Positions 33,413 through 41,880 are shown, numbered from the stretch's first letter. The stretch: DNA of 55,604 bases from an uncultured Streptococcus sp. (GCF_905372115.1 NZ_CAJPNR010000011.1:1-55604), one strand, 5' to 3'. Program-made: numbers and translations. Notes: generated from the letters alone by a model not told the origin.

Positions 33413-34318
33413 ATGTATATGACAGTGAGGCAGGTAGCTGATCTCTGGGGGATTTCTGATCGTCGAGTTCGGTCTCTGTGCAGTCAGGGAAAGATTCCGG
33501 GTGCTGTTCAAGAAGGGCGTTTGTGGAGAATTCCCTCAGATGCCAGAAAACCAGCGGATGGTCGTTATAAAAAAGCAGAGAGTCTCTTGCCTTTGATTGA
33601 TGAAAAGATGATGCAGTTATCAAAACTTCGCCCTTTGACGGATGGAGAGTTGGAGCGGCTGAATGAAGAGTTCACAGTCGAATATACTTATAACTCAAAT
33701 GCCATTGAGGGCAATACTCTGACCTTGCGTGAGACAGATTTGGTCCTGCGTGGATTGACTATTGACCAAAAGCCTTTAAAAGATCATATGGAGGCAATCG
33801 GTCATCAGGAGGCTTTTCAGTATGTTCAAAGGCTTGTTGAGGAGAACCAGCCTTTGTCAGAACAGATGATAAAGGATATTCATTATCTAGTATTAGCAGA
33901 TAAAAAAAATGACCGAGGCATTTATCGGAGAGTCCCGGTGCGCATCATGGGGGCAGCCAATGAACCGGCTCAGCCGTATATGATTGCTCCATTGATGGAA
34001 AAGCTCCTAGTGGACTATGCTGTAAGTCAGGAAAATATGGTGACCAAGCTAGCTCAGTTTCATATTGCCTTTGAGAGTATCCATCCGTTTATTGACGGCA
34101 ATGGCCGAACAGGTAGGCTCTTGGTGAATTTGGAGTTGATGAAGGCGGGCTATCCACCGATTGATATAAAATTTACGGATAGATTGTCCTATTACCAAGC
34201 ATTTGATGACTTCCATTCAAAAGGAAGTTTATCGTCAATGGAGGCTTTATTTGCCAAATATATCAATGAAAGATTGGATATGTATTTGGAGATTCTATCT
34301 CTTGCTGATGAAGGATAA
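33413..34318 (+). CDS. HTH-Fic protein (class II, self-inhibited Fic AMP-transferase)
   Basis: 301 aa. Residues ~3-45 are an excisionase/MerR-like helix-turn-helix (MTVRQVADLWGISDRRVRSL ... GRLWRIP). The inhibitory helix motif S/T-x3-E-G is S95-N-A-I-E99-G, placing it in class II with its own N-terminal lock. The Fic core motif H224-PFIDGNGRTGR is complete, so the catalytic His and phosphate loop are intact and NMP transfer should be possible. ATG 33413 is chosen over GTG 33407, since AGGAG overlaps the latter. DNA binding plus AMP transfer suggests an autoregulated toxin-like or stress-response enzyme; no separate antitoxin gene is next to it. Confidence 0.88.
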   Translation: MYMTVRQVADLWGISDRRVRSLCSQGKIPGAVQEGRLWRIPSDARKPADGRYKKAESLLPLIDEKMMQLSKLRPLTDGELERLNEEFTVEYTYNSNAIEGNTLTLRETDLVLRGLTIDQKPLKDHMEAIGHQEAFQYVQRLVEENQPLSEQMIKDIHYLVLADKKNDRGIYRRVPVRIMGAANEPAQPYMIAPLMEKLLVDYAVSQENMVTKLAQFHIAFESIHPFIDGNGRTGRLLVNLELMKAGYPPIDIKFTDRLSYYQAFDDFHSKGSLSSMEALFAKYINERLDMYLEILSLADEG

Positions 34319-34344
34319 GGAGATTAGATTTATAGTTGATATAA

Positions 34345-34562
34345 ATCTTTCCAATCCTGCTTTCTTTGTCTCAGGTGGAAAAGAAGCCGAAATCATTCAT
34401 GACTGGTATTGCAGGTTGGCGCAGAAAAATGCTAGGTCTGAATGCGCCTACTATCCTGGCAAAGGCCATGCTTGGCTTTTTAGTGATGTGGATACGCATA
34501 TTCAGCTACTGCGCTATTTCTTTCAAAATGCTGCCTTCCCAGAGAAATTGAAAGGATTTTGA
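34345..34562 (+). pseudogene. 3' remnant of an alpha/beta hydrolase
   Basis: The frame encodes NPAFFVSGGKEAEIIHDWY, then YPGKGHAWLFSDVDTHIQL, the C-terminal third of an alpha/beta hydrolase including a GHAW catalytic-His type loop. There is no nucleophile elbow and no start upstream, because the open frame upstream runs through the end of the Fic gene. It abuts the Fic stop and ends 1 nt before the nudix start, so a larger gene was probably cut when the Fic gene arrived. Confidence 0.6.
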
Positions 34563-34563
34563 T

Positions 34564-35034
34564 ATGGACTATATTTCCTATATTCGCTCCAAGGTGGGGC
34601 ATGATAAGGTTATTCTGAATTTTGCTGGTGGAATTGTAGCAGACGAGGACGGTCGTGTACTTCTGCAGTTGCGAGGTGATAAGAAAACATGGGCGATTCC
34701 TGGTGGAGCTATGGAGCTCGGGGAGACTTCTTTGCAAGCAGCCGTGCGTGAGTTTTACGAAGAGACAGGCATTGCTGTTGAAGCCAAGCGCTTGCTGAAT
34801 GTTTACACTAATTTTGATGAAGCCTATCCTAATGGTGATAAAGTGCAGACGGTTGTCTTTCTGTATGAATTGCAGGCACTGGAGAATGTTAATATTTCCA
34901 ATTTTCACAACGAAGAAACACTGCGGTTAGGCTTTTTTTCTAAAGAAGAAATAGCAGAGCTGGAAAATGTATCGGATAAACACCGCCTGATGCTGGATGA
35001 GTATTTTTCGGACAGCTTTGCTATGGGGCTTTGA
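34564..35034 (+). CDS. NUDIX hydrolase
   Basis: 156 aa. Nudix box GGAMELGETSLQAAVREFYEETGI complete (quoted: GGAMELGETS, REFYEETGI). N-terminal DYISYIRSKVGHDKVILNFAGGIV is typical of the streptococcal house-cleaning NUDIX proteins with the YxRxxxG start. The start ATG follows the remnant's TGA by 1 nt. Substrate unknown. Confidence 0.85.
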   Translation: MDYISYIRSKVGHDKVILNFAGGIVADEDGRVLLQLRGDKKTWAIPGGAMELGETSLQAAVREFYEETGIAVEAKRLLNVYTNFDEAYPNGDKVQTVVFLYELQALENVNISNFHNEETLRLGFFSKEEIAELENVSDKHRLMLDEYFSDSFAMGL

Positions 35035-35061
35035 TATTAGGAAAAATAAGAAAGGAGCTTT

Positions 35062-35886
35062 ATGCCTGAATTACCTGAAGTGGAAACGGTTCGGCGCGGT
35101 TTGGAGCGTCTGGTGGTTGGTAAGACAATTGATCAGGTGCAGGTCCGCTATACTAAGATGATTGGTACGGGAGTGGACAGCTTTGTCCACGACTTGCCAG
35201 GTCAGACCATTGAAAAGATTGGCCGTCGGGGCAAGTATTTGCTCTTTTACCTGACAGGCGGAGTGCTGGTTTCCCATCTGCGAATGGAAGGCAAGTATCT
35301 TTTTTATCCTGATGCGGTGCCTGAGCGCAAGCATGCTCATGTCTTTTTTCAGATGACAGATGGTGGGACGCTTGTTTATGAGGATGTCCGCAAGTTTGGG
35401 ACCATGGAGCTGTTGAGAAAGGATCAGCTGGAGGCTTATTTTGCTGCCAGAAAGCTTGGTCCTGAGCCGACAGAGGCGGACTTTCTTTTGTCGCCTTTTG
35501 CAGCAGCTTTGAGCCGTTCCAAGAAGCCCATCAAACCCTATTTGCTAGAGCAGACCTTGGTCGTTGGGCTGGGCAATATCTATGTAGATGAGGCCCTTTG
35601 GCGGGCGCGGATTCATCCGGCAAGGCCAGCAGCTAGTCTAAAGCCTGCTGAAGTGAAGCGGTTGCGTGAGCAGATTATAGAAGTTTTGCAGCTGGGGATT
35701 GAAAAGAGAGGATCGACCATTCGGACCTACCGCAATGCTTTGGGTGAAGATGGCACGATGCAGGATTTTCTGCAGGTCTATGGAAAGACTGGTCAACCTT
35801 GTGCTAGATGCGGCAGCCCGATTGAAAAAATTAAGCTGGGCGGACGCGGTACACATCTCTGTCCTCATTGCCAGAAAGCGAGGTAG
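35062..35886 (+). CDS. mutM: Formamidopyrimidine-DNA glycosylase (Fpg)
   Basis: 274 aa base-excision enzyme removing 8-oxoguanine and FapyG. PELPEVETVRRGLERL carries the catalytic N-terminal Pro and Glu, LSHLRMEGKY gives the beta-lid Lys, and the C-terminal zinc finger CARCGSPIEKIKLGGRGTHLCPHC has all four cysteines. AAGGAG is placed well. Begins the mutM-coaE-pmrA-rpmG-secG run. Confidence 0.97.
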   Translation: MPELPEVETVRRGLERLVVGKTIDQVQVRYTKMIGTGVDSFVHDLPGQTIEKIGRRGKYLLFYLTGGVLVSHLRMEGKYLFYPDAVPERKHAHVFFQMTDGGTLVYEDVRKFGTMELLRKDQLEAYFAARKLGPEPTEADFLLSPFAAALSRSKKPIKPYLLEQTLVVGLGNIYVDEALWRARIHPARPAASLKPAEVKRLREQIIEVLQLGIEKRGSTIRTYRNALGEDGTMQDFLQVYGKTGQPCARCGSPIEKIKLGGRGTHLCPHCQKAR

Positions 35887-35891
35887 CTGTA

Positions 35892-36488
35892 GTGGCAAGA
35901 ATTATTGGTATCACCGGCGGCATTGCTTCGGGTAAGTCAACAGTGACAGAGTTTTTGCGGCAGCAGGGCTACAAAGTCATTGATGCGGATCAAGTAGTGC
36001 ATGAGCTGCAGGAGCCAGGGGAACGGCTTTATCAAGCTCTTTTATCTACTTTTGGCCCAGCTATTTTACAGGAAGATGGGCGCTTGGACCGGCCTAAGCT
36101 GGGAGCTATGATTTTTGGGAATCCCGAACTCTTGGACCAATCCAGTCAAATACAAAATCAGATTATCCGCGAGGAACTGGCTCACAGGCGAGATTTGCTG
36201 GCAGAAACTGAGGCTGTCTTTTTTATGGATCTTCCCTTGCTGTTCGAGTTACAATATGAAGAATGGTTTAACCAAATCTGGCTGGTGGATGTGACGGTGG
36301 AAACTCAGCTCAGTCGTCTTATGACTCGAAATGCTCTCAGTCAGGAAGAGGCAGAAAAACGCATAGCAGCTCAGTTATCTTTACAAGAAAAACGAAAGAG
36401 GGCGGACGTGTTGATTGATAATAATGGCTCGCTAGAGGCTACTCGACAGCAGATTCGCGATGCCTTGCAGAAATTAGAAAGAAGTTGA
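35892..36488 (+). CDS. coaE: Dephospho-CoA kinase
   Basis: 198 aa from GTG 35892; the in-frame TTG 35868 would overlap mutM and lengthen the protein beyond the usual start (ARIIGITGGIASGKSTV). P-loop GGIASGKST, VIDADQVVHEL, FFMDLPLLFEL and the lid IAAQLSLQEKRKRADVLIDN are intact. Last step of CoA synthesis. The stop TGA (36486-36488) is in the same frame as pmrA, whose start is unusual. Confidence 0.95.
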   Translation: MARIIGITGGIASGKSTVTEFLRQQGYKVIDADQVVHELQEPGERLYQALLSTFGPAILQEDGRLDRPKLGAMIFGNPELLDQSSQIQNQIIREELAHRRDLLAETEAVFFMDLPLLFELQYEEWFNQIWLVDVTVETQLSRLMTRNALSQEEAEKRIAAQLSLQEKRKRADVLIDNNGSLEATRQQIRDALQKLERS

Positions 36489-36494
36489 TTTATC

Positions 36495-37694
36495 ACGACA
36501 CAAGTAAACTGGAAACATAACCTGAAAATCGCTTGGTTTGGGAATTTCCTGACAGGTGCCAGCATTTCTCTGGTGACGCCTTTTATGCCACTTTTCGTGG
36601 AGCAGCTAGGTGCTAGCGGTCATGAGGTGGAGTATTACGCTGGGCTAGGGATTTCTCTCTCGGCAATCTCAGCGGCACTGCTCTCTCCTGTATGGGGAAG
36701 TCTGGCCGACCGATATGGCCGTAAGCCTATGATGGTACGTGCAGCTACTGCCATGGTTTTCACTATGGGCGGTATTGCCTTTGTACCCAATATTTTCTGG
36801 CTCTTGCTCCTACGCTTTCTAAATGGGGTTTTTGCTGGTTATATTCCCAACAGCACAGCTCTGATTGCCAGTCAGGCTCCCAAGGAAAAAACGGGTTATG
36901 CTCTGGGAACTCTCTCGACCGGTGTCGTTGCGGGTAATCTTATGGGACCATTTATTGGCGGTCTGATTGCGGAGATGTTCGGTATTCGCAATGTCTTTCT
37001 CCTGATTGGCGGCTTCTTTCTAGTGGCAGCCTTGATGACCTTTTATTTGATTCGGGAGGATTTTGTGCCGGTGACCCGACAAGAAGAGGTAGGCTTTAGG
37101 GAATTGCTGCGCCAACTCAGGTATCCTAAGATGCTGATGAATCTCTTTCTGACCAGCTTTGTCATACAGTTTGCAGCTCAATCTATCAGCCCTATCCTTG
37201 CCCTCTATGTCAGAGAGCTGGGACAAAAGGACAATCTGATTTTTGTTTCGGGTCTCATCGTATCTAGCATGGGACTTTCCAGCATGATGAGCTCCAGTAT
37301 TCTGGGGCGGTTAGGAGACCGTATCGGCAATCACCGGCTTCTAGTGCTGGCTCAGTTCTATTCAATCCTGATTTATCTGCTCTGTGCCAATGCTGGCTCC
37401 CCTATGCAGCTGGGCTTTTATCGCTTTTTATTTGGCCTAGGAACAGGTGCGCTGATACCAGGAGTCAATGCTCTGATAAGTAAGATAACACCCAAATTTG
37501 GAATCTCTAGGATTTTCAGCTATAATCAGATATTCTTTTATCTGGGCGGGGTGGTCGGTCCTATGTCTGGATCGGTCATTGCGGCAGCCTATGGCTATCA
37601 TTCAGTCTTTTATGCAACAGCAGGGCTAGTCGCCATCAGTATGTTGGCCAATCTCTTTAGTTTTCGAAATTTATTTAAAAAGAAGGATATCTAG
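36495..37694 (+). CDS. pmrA: PmrA-type MFS multidrug efflux pump, non-canonical start
   Basis: 12-helix major-facilitator exporter closely resembling pneumococcal PmrA (WFGNFLTGASISLVTPFMPL at the start, LADRYGRKPMM motif A, FLFGLGTGALIPGVNAL). The first recognisable residues, TQVNWKHN, are encoded from 36498 with no ATG/GTG/TTG before them: the position corresponding to the usual initiator is ACG (36495), preceded by ATC (36492), then the coaE stop. Starting at the first standard codon (GTG 36573) would remove most of helix 1. AGAAAGAAG ends 7 nt before the ATC, so an AUC (or ACG) start is plausible; alternatively the gene is crippled by an ATG-to-ACG change. Frame is the same as coaE. Confidence 0.85.
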   Translation, partial: TTQVNWKHNLKIAWFGNFLTGASISLVTPFMPLFVEQLGASGHEVEYYAGLGISLSAISAALLSPVWGSLADRYGRKPMMVRAATAMVFTMGGIAFVPNIFWLLLLRFLNGVFAGYIPNSTALIASQAPKEKTGYALGTLSTGVVAGNLMGPFIGGLIAEMFGIRNVFLLIGGFFLVAALMTFYLIREDFVPVTRQEEVGFRELLRQLRYPKMLMNLFLTSFVIQFAAQSISPILALYVRELGQKDNLIFVSGLIVSSMGLSSMMSSSILGRLGDRIGNHRLLVLAQFYSILIYLLCANAGSPMQLGFYRFLFGLGTGALIPGVNALISKITPKFGISRIFSYNQIFFYLGGVVGPMSGSVIAAAYGYHSVFYATAGLVAISMLANLFSFRNLFKKKDI

Positions 37695-37843
37695 TGCGCG
37701 TTAAAATAAATTTAAAATGTTCCAGCTGCGGCAGTCAGAACTATCTGACCAGCAAAAATACTAAAACGCATCCGGAAAAAATTGAGGTCTTAAAGTATTG
37801 CCCTAAGGAAAGAAAAGTTACTTTACATCTTGAATCCAAGTAG
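37694..37843 (+). CDS. rpmG: 50S ribosomal protein L33
   Basis: 49 aa, too short for most ORF finders. The GTG shares its G with the last base of the pmrA stop. MRVKINLKCSSCGSQNYLTSK carries the first CxxC pair, but the second pair is replaced by YCPKE, so only three cysteines remain: this is the zinc-poor (C-minus) L33 type, which can replace the zinc form under zinc shortage. A position between pmrA and secG is the expected one. Confidence 0.92.
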   Translation: MRVKINLKCSSCGSQNYLTSKNTKTHPEKIEVLKYCPKERKVTLHLESK

Positions 37844-37885
37844 ATTTTATGATAAAATAGATAGGATTTTAAGGAGTTTTTATTT

Positions 37886-38119
37886 ATGTACAACCTATTA
37901 TTAACCATTTTAGTCATTTTATCAGCTATTATTGTCATTGCAATTTTCATGCAGCCAACTAAAAATCAGTCCAGCAACGTCTTTGATGCCAGTGCCAACG
38001 ACTTGTTTGAACGTCCTAAGGCACGCGGTTTTGAAGCTGTGATGCAGCGGATGACGGGAATTATGATTTTCTTCTGGCTACTGATTGCATTGGTATTAGC
38101 AGTATTATCTAGTAAATAA
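37886..38119 (+). CDS. secG: Preprotein translocase subunit SecG
   Basis: 77 aa, two membrane helices (NLLLTILVILSAIIVIAIFM and FFWLLIALVLAVLSS) with the conserved cytosolic loop MQPTKNQSSNVFDAS. Completes SecYEG. AAGGAG precedes the ATG. Followed in related genomes by rnr, here by an extra ORF. Confidence 0.92.
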   Translation: MYNLLLTILVILSAIIVIAIFMQPTKNQSSNVFDASANDLFERPKARGFEAVMQRMTGIMIFFWLLIALVLAVLSSK

Positions 38120-38222
38120 AATGGGCTCTGACTTCGTCTTGGCCTATTTTTTTGGAACTCCAGAAATTAATGCATTAGGAGAGCTAAATACCAGGATAAC
38201 TTAGTTTTTTATTAAGTTCATT

Positions 38223-38251
38223 TTGAACACCTATTGGCTTCAGAATATAAG
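38223..38251 (+). promoter_or_regulatory. Promoter of the orphan ORF
   Basis: TTGAAC (38223-38228), 17 bp spacer, TATAAG (38246-38251). Confidence 0.5.
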
Positions 38252-38282
38252 TGTAAAAGAACAGTAAGAAAGGGAGTAAAGA

Positions 38283-38909
38283 GTGTCTAAAAAATTTGAT
38301 AAAATAATAAAGAGTAGCGTTGATCAAGACATTCTCCTTTTTTTGAAATTTGCTTATTTTGGGAATACGTCTAATCCTTTAGAAGCTGCCAGTAGAAGTG
38401 CCTATCACGATATGATGAGAACAATTAGATTTTATGATTTACCTCAGTCTGATAGATGGGATATGAGAGAGAAAGTCAATAAGGTATTAAAAGAAGAAAT
38501 AGATTGGCTAGATTCGAGTCATATCAGGAGTCAAAGTGTTTTTGATAGTTGGCATCGGAAACTTAGTGATGAAATAAAAATGATTTATCAAAATTATGGA
38601 ATTGAGTTTTCTTACGGACAGGCACAAAAATGGATCAATATGACAATAAAGTATTTATATATACTGGAAGTACAATCATTTGATGGGGTATTTGAGTATT
38701 TACATATTCCGATAGATAATTATATATTTGACAGTGTAGAAAATCTCCTTGGTATTCCAAGGCCCAAGCAAGCTTGGAGTCGCTTGGATGATTATGATTG
38801 GTATTTGTGTTATCAAGAGGCTATTAGAGAGAAGCTATCTGGCATCAGTCCTTTACGATGGGAATTTCGAGAATGGCTTAATGCAGTGCAGAAAAAAGTG
38901 ATTGATTAG
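38283..38909 (+). CDS. Orphan protein of unknown function between secG and rnr
   Basis: 208 aa from GTG 38283, with AAAGGGAG upstream and its own promoter. It is soluble, helical and rich in aromatic residues and W (RWDMREKVNKVLKEEIDWL, WHRKLSDEIKMIYQNYG, WINMTIKYLYILEVQ, WSRLDDYDWYLCYQEAIREK). I see no membrane segment or known catalytic motif. It is visibly more AT-rich than its neighbours and interrupts the usual secG-rnr-smpB order, so it is probably horizontally acquired. Defence-related or regulatory roles are possible but not shown. Confidence 0.7.
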   Translation: MSKKFDKIIKSSVDQDILLFLKFAYFGNTSNPLEAASRSAYHDMMRTIRFYDLPQSDRWDMREKVNKVLKEEIDWLDSSHIRSQSVFDSWHRKLSDEIKMIYQNYGIEFSYGQAQKWINMTIKYLYILEVQSFDGVFEYLHIPIDNYIFDSVENLLGIPRPKQAWSRLDDYDWYLCYQEAIREKLSGISPLRWEFREWLNAVQKKVID

Positions 38910-38945
38910 TGGAATTCTATTAATTAAACAGATAAGAAAGAAACA

Positions 38946-41294
38946 ATGAAAACAGATATATTAGAAATTTTAAATGATAAGGAGTCAATCAGCGTAGATG
39001 AGCTGGCGGCTGCTTTGGGGAAAGAGTCTTCCAAGGACTTTAGTAGCTTGGTCAGGACCATCTCCCAGATGGAAAGAAAGCATCAGATTCGCTTTGATAA
39101 CGAGGGATGGATTGAGCTTTATGAGAAGAAAAAGCAGGAGCGTCTGACGCTCAAGGGTGTTTTTCATGCTCACAAGAATGGCTTTGGCTTTGTCACCTTG
39201 AATGAGGAAGAGGATGACCTCTTTGTCGGCCGTAATGATGTCAATCATGCCATTGATGGCGATACAGTGGAAGTAGTCATCACCAAGGTGGCAGACCGGA
39301 TTAAGGGAACATCAGCTGAGGCTAAGATTATCGATATTTTGGAGCACAGCCTGACTTCAGCAGTTGGCCAGCTGGTTCTGGATGAGGAAAAGCCCAAGTA
39401 CGCGGGCTATATCCGCTCGAAAAATCAGAAAATCAGCCAGCCTATTTATGTCAAAAAACCAGCCTTAGTTCTGGATGGTACAGAGGTACTCAAGGTCGCT
39501 ATTGACAAATATCCAACCAAGAAACACGATTTTTTTGTGGCTAGTCTGGTTGATGTCGTCGGCCATGTCAACGATCCAGGTATTGATGTACTGGAAGTGC
39601 TGGAGTCCATGGACATCGTCTCCGAATTTCCAGAAAAGGTCTTGGAAGAGGCCGAGCGAGTTCCAGATGCACCGACTGAGCGTGATTTAAAAGGACGTTT
39701 GGACCTGCGTGAAGAGATTACCTTCACCATCGATGGAGCAGATGCCAAGGACTTGGATGATGCTGTCCATATCAAGCGCTTGAAAAATGGCAACTTTGAG
39801 CTTGGTGTCCATATCGCAGATGTGTCCTACTATGTCAAAGAAGGCTCTGAGCTGGACAAGGAAGCCCTCAATCGGGCAACCTCTGTCTATGTGACCGACC
39901 GCGTAGTGCCCATGCTGCCAGAGCGCCTGTCCAACGGAATCTGCTCTCTCAATCCCAATGTGGATCGGCTTACCCAGTCGGCTATCATGGAGATTGATGC
40001 CAAGGGGCGCGTGGTCAAGCATAGCATTACCCAGACAGTCATCAAGACGACCTTTCGCATGACCTATAGTGATGTCAACGACATCATCGCAGGGAACCAG
40101 GAAAAGGCTGAGCAGTTCAAGGCCATTGTACCTAGTATTGACAGTATGGTACGTCTGCATGAGATCCTGGAAAGCATGCGCTTCAAGCGCGGAGCGCTCA
40201 ACTTTGACACCAATGAAGCCAAAATCAGGGTCAATAAAGAAGGTCGACCGGTGGACATTGTCCTGCGTCAGCGGGGAATTGCCGAGCGCATGATTGAGTC
40301 CTTTATGTTGGTGGCGAATGAGACGGTGGCTGAGCATTTTGCTAAGCTAAATCTGCCCTTCATCTATCGAATTCACGAGGAGCCTAAGGCGGAGAAGGTG
40401 CAGAAGTTTATCGACTACGCCTCTAGCTTTGGGATTCGGATATACGGGACGGCTAGCTCTATGAGTCAGCAGGCTCTGCAGGATATTATGGAATCGGTCA
40501 AAGACCAGCCTTATGAGGAAGTGCTGTCCATGATGCTTTTGCGCTCCATGCAGCAGGCTCGCTATTCTGAGCACAATCACGGTCACTATGGTCTGGCAGC
40601 GGAGTTTTATACGCATTTCACCAGTCCCATTCGCCGCTATCCTGACCTTCTGGTTCACCGGATGGTGCGGGATTATGGCAAATCTAAGGAAATAGCAGAG
40701 CATTTTGAGCAAGTGATTCCAGAGATTGCCAGTCAGTCTTCCAGCCGAGAGCGTCGGGCTATCGAGGCCGAGCGTGAAGTTGAAGCCATGAAGAAGGCTG
40801 AGTACATGGAAGAATTTGTTGGGGAAGAATTTGACGGCGTAGTTTCAAGCGTCGTGAAGTTTGGACTCTTTGTTGAGCTGCCCAATACGGTCGAAGGCTT
40901 GATTCATGTCACCAACCTGCCAGAGTTTTACAGCTACAATGAGCGGACGATGACCCTACAAGGAGAAAAGTCCGGCGTGATCTTCAAGGTCGGTCAGCAG
41001 ATTCGCATCAAGCTGGTTCGAGCGGATAAGGCTACGGGAGAGATTGACTTCGAATACCTGCCAAGTGAATTTGACCTGGTAGAAAAGACTAGCAAGAGTA
41101 GTAGAGGCAAGTCAGGCAGAAAGAGACGCCGTGAGGATGACAAGCGCAGCCATTCTTCTAAAGAAAAAGGCTACAGAGATAAGAAAGATAAGAAGTCCAA
41201 GAAAGGTAAGAGCCAGAAGGCATTTTACAAGGAACTAGTTAAGAAAGGAGCCAAGCATGGCAAAGGGAGAAGGAAAGGTCGTCGCGCAAAATAA
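38946..41294 (+). CDS. rnr: Ribonuclease R
   Basis: 782 aa 3'-5' exoribonuclease. N-terminal winged helix and cold-shock domains (GVFHAHKNGFGFVTLNEEE), RNB core with DGADAKDLDDAVHIKRL (metal-binding Asp cluster) near residues 260-275, EHNHGHYGLAAEFYTHFTSPIRRYPDL, an S1 domain (~625-705) and a highly basic K/R tail (GRKRRREDDKRSHSSKEKG onward). It degrades structured RNA and works with SmpB/tmRNA. Its last 38 nt overlap smpB in another frame. Confidence 0.97.
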   Translation: MKTDILEILNDKESISVDELAAALGKESSKDFSSLVRTISQMERKHQIRFDNEGWIELYEKKKQERLTLKGVFHAHKNGFGFVTLNEEEDDLFVGRNDVNHAIDGDTVEVVITKVADRIKGTSAEAKIIDILEHSLTSAVGQLVLDEEKPKYAGYIRSKNQKISQPIYVKKPALVLDGTEVLKVAIDKYPTKKHDFFVASLVDVVGHVNDPGIDVLEVLESMDIVSEFPEKVLEEAERVPDAPTERDLKGRLDLREEITFTIDGADAKDLDDAVHIKRLKNGNFELGVHIADVSYYVKEGSELDKEALNRATSVYVTDRVVPMLPERLSNGICSLNPNVDRLTQSAIMEIDAKGRVVKHSITQTVIKTTFRMTYSDVNDIIAGNQEKAEQFKAIVPSIDSMVRLHEILESMRFKRGALNFDTNEAKIRVNKEGRPVDIVLRQRGIAERMIESFMLVANETVAEHFAKLNLPFIYRIHEEPKAEKVQKFIDYASSFGIRIYGTASSMSQQALQDIMESVKDQPYEEVLSMMLLRSMQQARYSEHNHGHYGLAAEFYTHFTSPIRRYPDLLVHRMVRDYGKSKEIAEHFEQVIPEIASQSSSRERRAIEAEREVEAMKKAEYMEEFVGEEFDGVVSSVVKFGLFVELPNTVEGLIHVTNLPEFYSYNERTMTLQGEKSGVIFKVGQQIRIKLVRADKATGEIDFEYLPSEFDLVEKTSKSSRGKSGRKRRREDDKRSHSSKEKGYRDKKDKKSKKGKSQKAFYKELVKKGAKHGKGRRKGRRAK

Positions 41295-41724
41295 AAAGGC
41301 CAGACACGACTACACCATCGTGGATACCATCGAGGCCGGCATGGTGCTGACTGGGACGGAGATCAAGAGCATCCGCGCAGCCCGCATCAATCTCAAAGAC
41401 GGCTTTGCTCAGATCAAGAACGGTGAGGCCTGGCTCAGCAATGTCCATATCGCGCCTTATGAAGAGGGCAATATCTGGAACCAAGAGCCTGAACGTCGCA
41501 GAAAGCTGCTGCTGCATAAGAAGCAGATCCAAAAGCTGGAGCAGGAGACCAAGGGAACTGGTATGACGCTGGTGCCGCTCAAGGTCTATCTCAAGGACGG
41601 CTATGCCAAGCTCCTCCTGGGGCTAGCCAAAGGGAAGCACGATTACGACAAGCGCGAGTCCATCAAACGCCGCGAGCAAAACCGCGACATCGCTAGACAG
41701 ATGAAGAACTTTAATACAAGATGA
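41257..41724 (+). CDS. smpB: SsrA-binding protein SmpB
   Basis: 155 aa. GKVVAQNKKARHDYTIVDTIEAGMVLTGTE, RAARINLKDGFAQI, YEEGNIWNQEPERRRKLLLHK and the basic tail KGKHDYDKRESIKRREQNRDIAR (each a standard SmpB block). Binds tmRNA for trans-translation. AAAGGAG inside rnr is its ribosome-binding site. The stop codon lies inside a 35-bp sequence that recurs at 44310. Confidence 0.97.
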   Translation: MAKGEGKVVAQNKKARHDYTIVDTIEAGMVLTGTEIKSIRAARINLKDGFAQIKNGEAWLSNVHIAPYEEGNIWNQEPERRRKLLLHKKQIQKLEQETKGTGMTLVPLKVYLKDGYAKLLLGLAKGKHDYDKRESIKRREQNRDIARQMKNFNTR

Positions 41725-41748
41725 AAGACTGGGTGACTGGTCTTTTTT
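41714..41748. repeat. Direct repeat copy 1: smpB 3' end and terminator
   Basis: This 35-bp segment contains the last smpB codons and the AGACTGGGTGACTGGTCT hairpin with T-run. A copy with two mismatches is at 44310-44344. Together they frame the Rrf2-oxidoreductase-hydrolase cassette. Confidence 0.8.
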
Positions 41749-41829
41749 TATTTTAGGGAGCAAGTTTTCCAGTTATTCGATTGTCTTCGATGACTTTTCT
41801 AATTTTAAAAAAAGAAGCGAGCATAATAG

Positions 41830-41858
41830 TTGATAAGTAACCATCCAGATGATATACT
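41830..41858 (+). promoter_or_regulatory. Promoter of the Rrf2-type regulator
   Basis: TTGATA (41830-41835), 17 bp spacer, TATACT (41853-41858). The palindrome at 41862-41880 begins 3 bp after the -10 and so covers the transcription start. Confidence 0.65.
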
Positions 41859-41861
41859 TGT

Positions 41862-41880
41862 TCTTGTATCAGATACAAGT
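41862..41880. promoter_or_regulatory. Operator palindrome 1
   Basis: TCTTGTATCAGATACAAGT: perfect 8-1-8 inverted repeat (CTTGTATC A GATACAAG) over the start region of the Rrf2 gene. Confidence 0.7.

Noticed and set aside
41239..41294. rnr/smpB overlap as a possible frameshift error
   Set aside because: Both the basic RNase R tail and the SmpB N-terminus are normal, so the 38-nt overlap is genuine.
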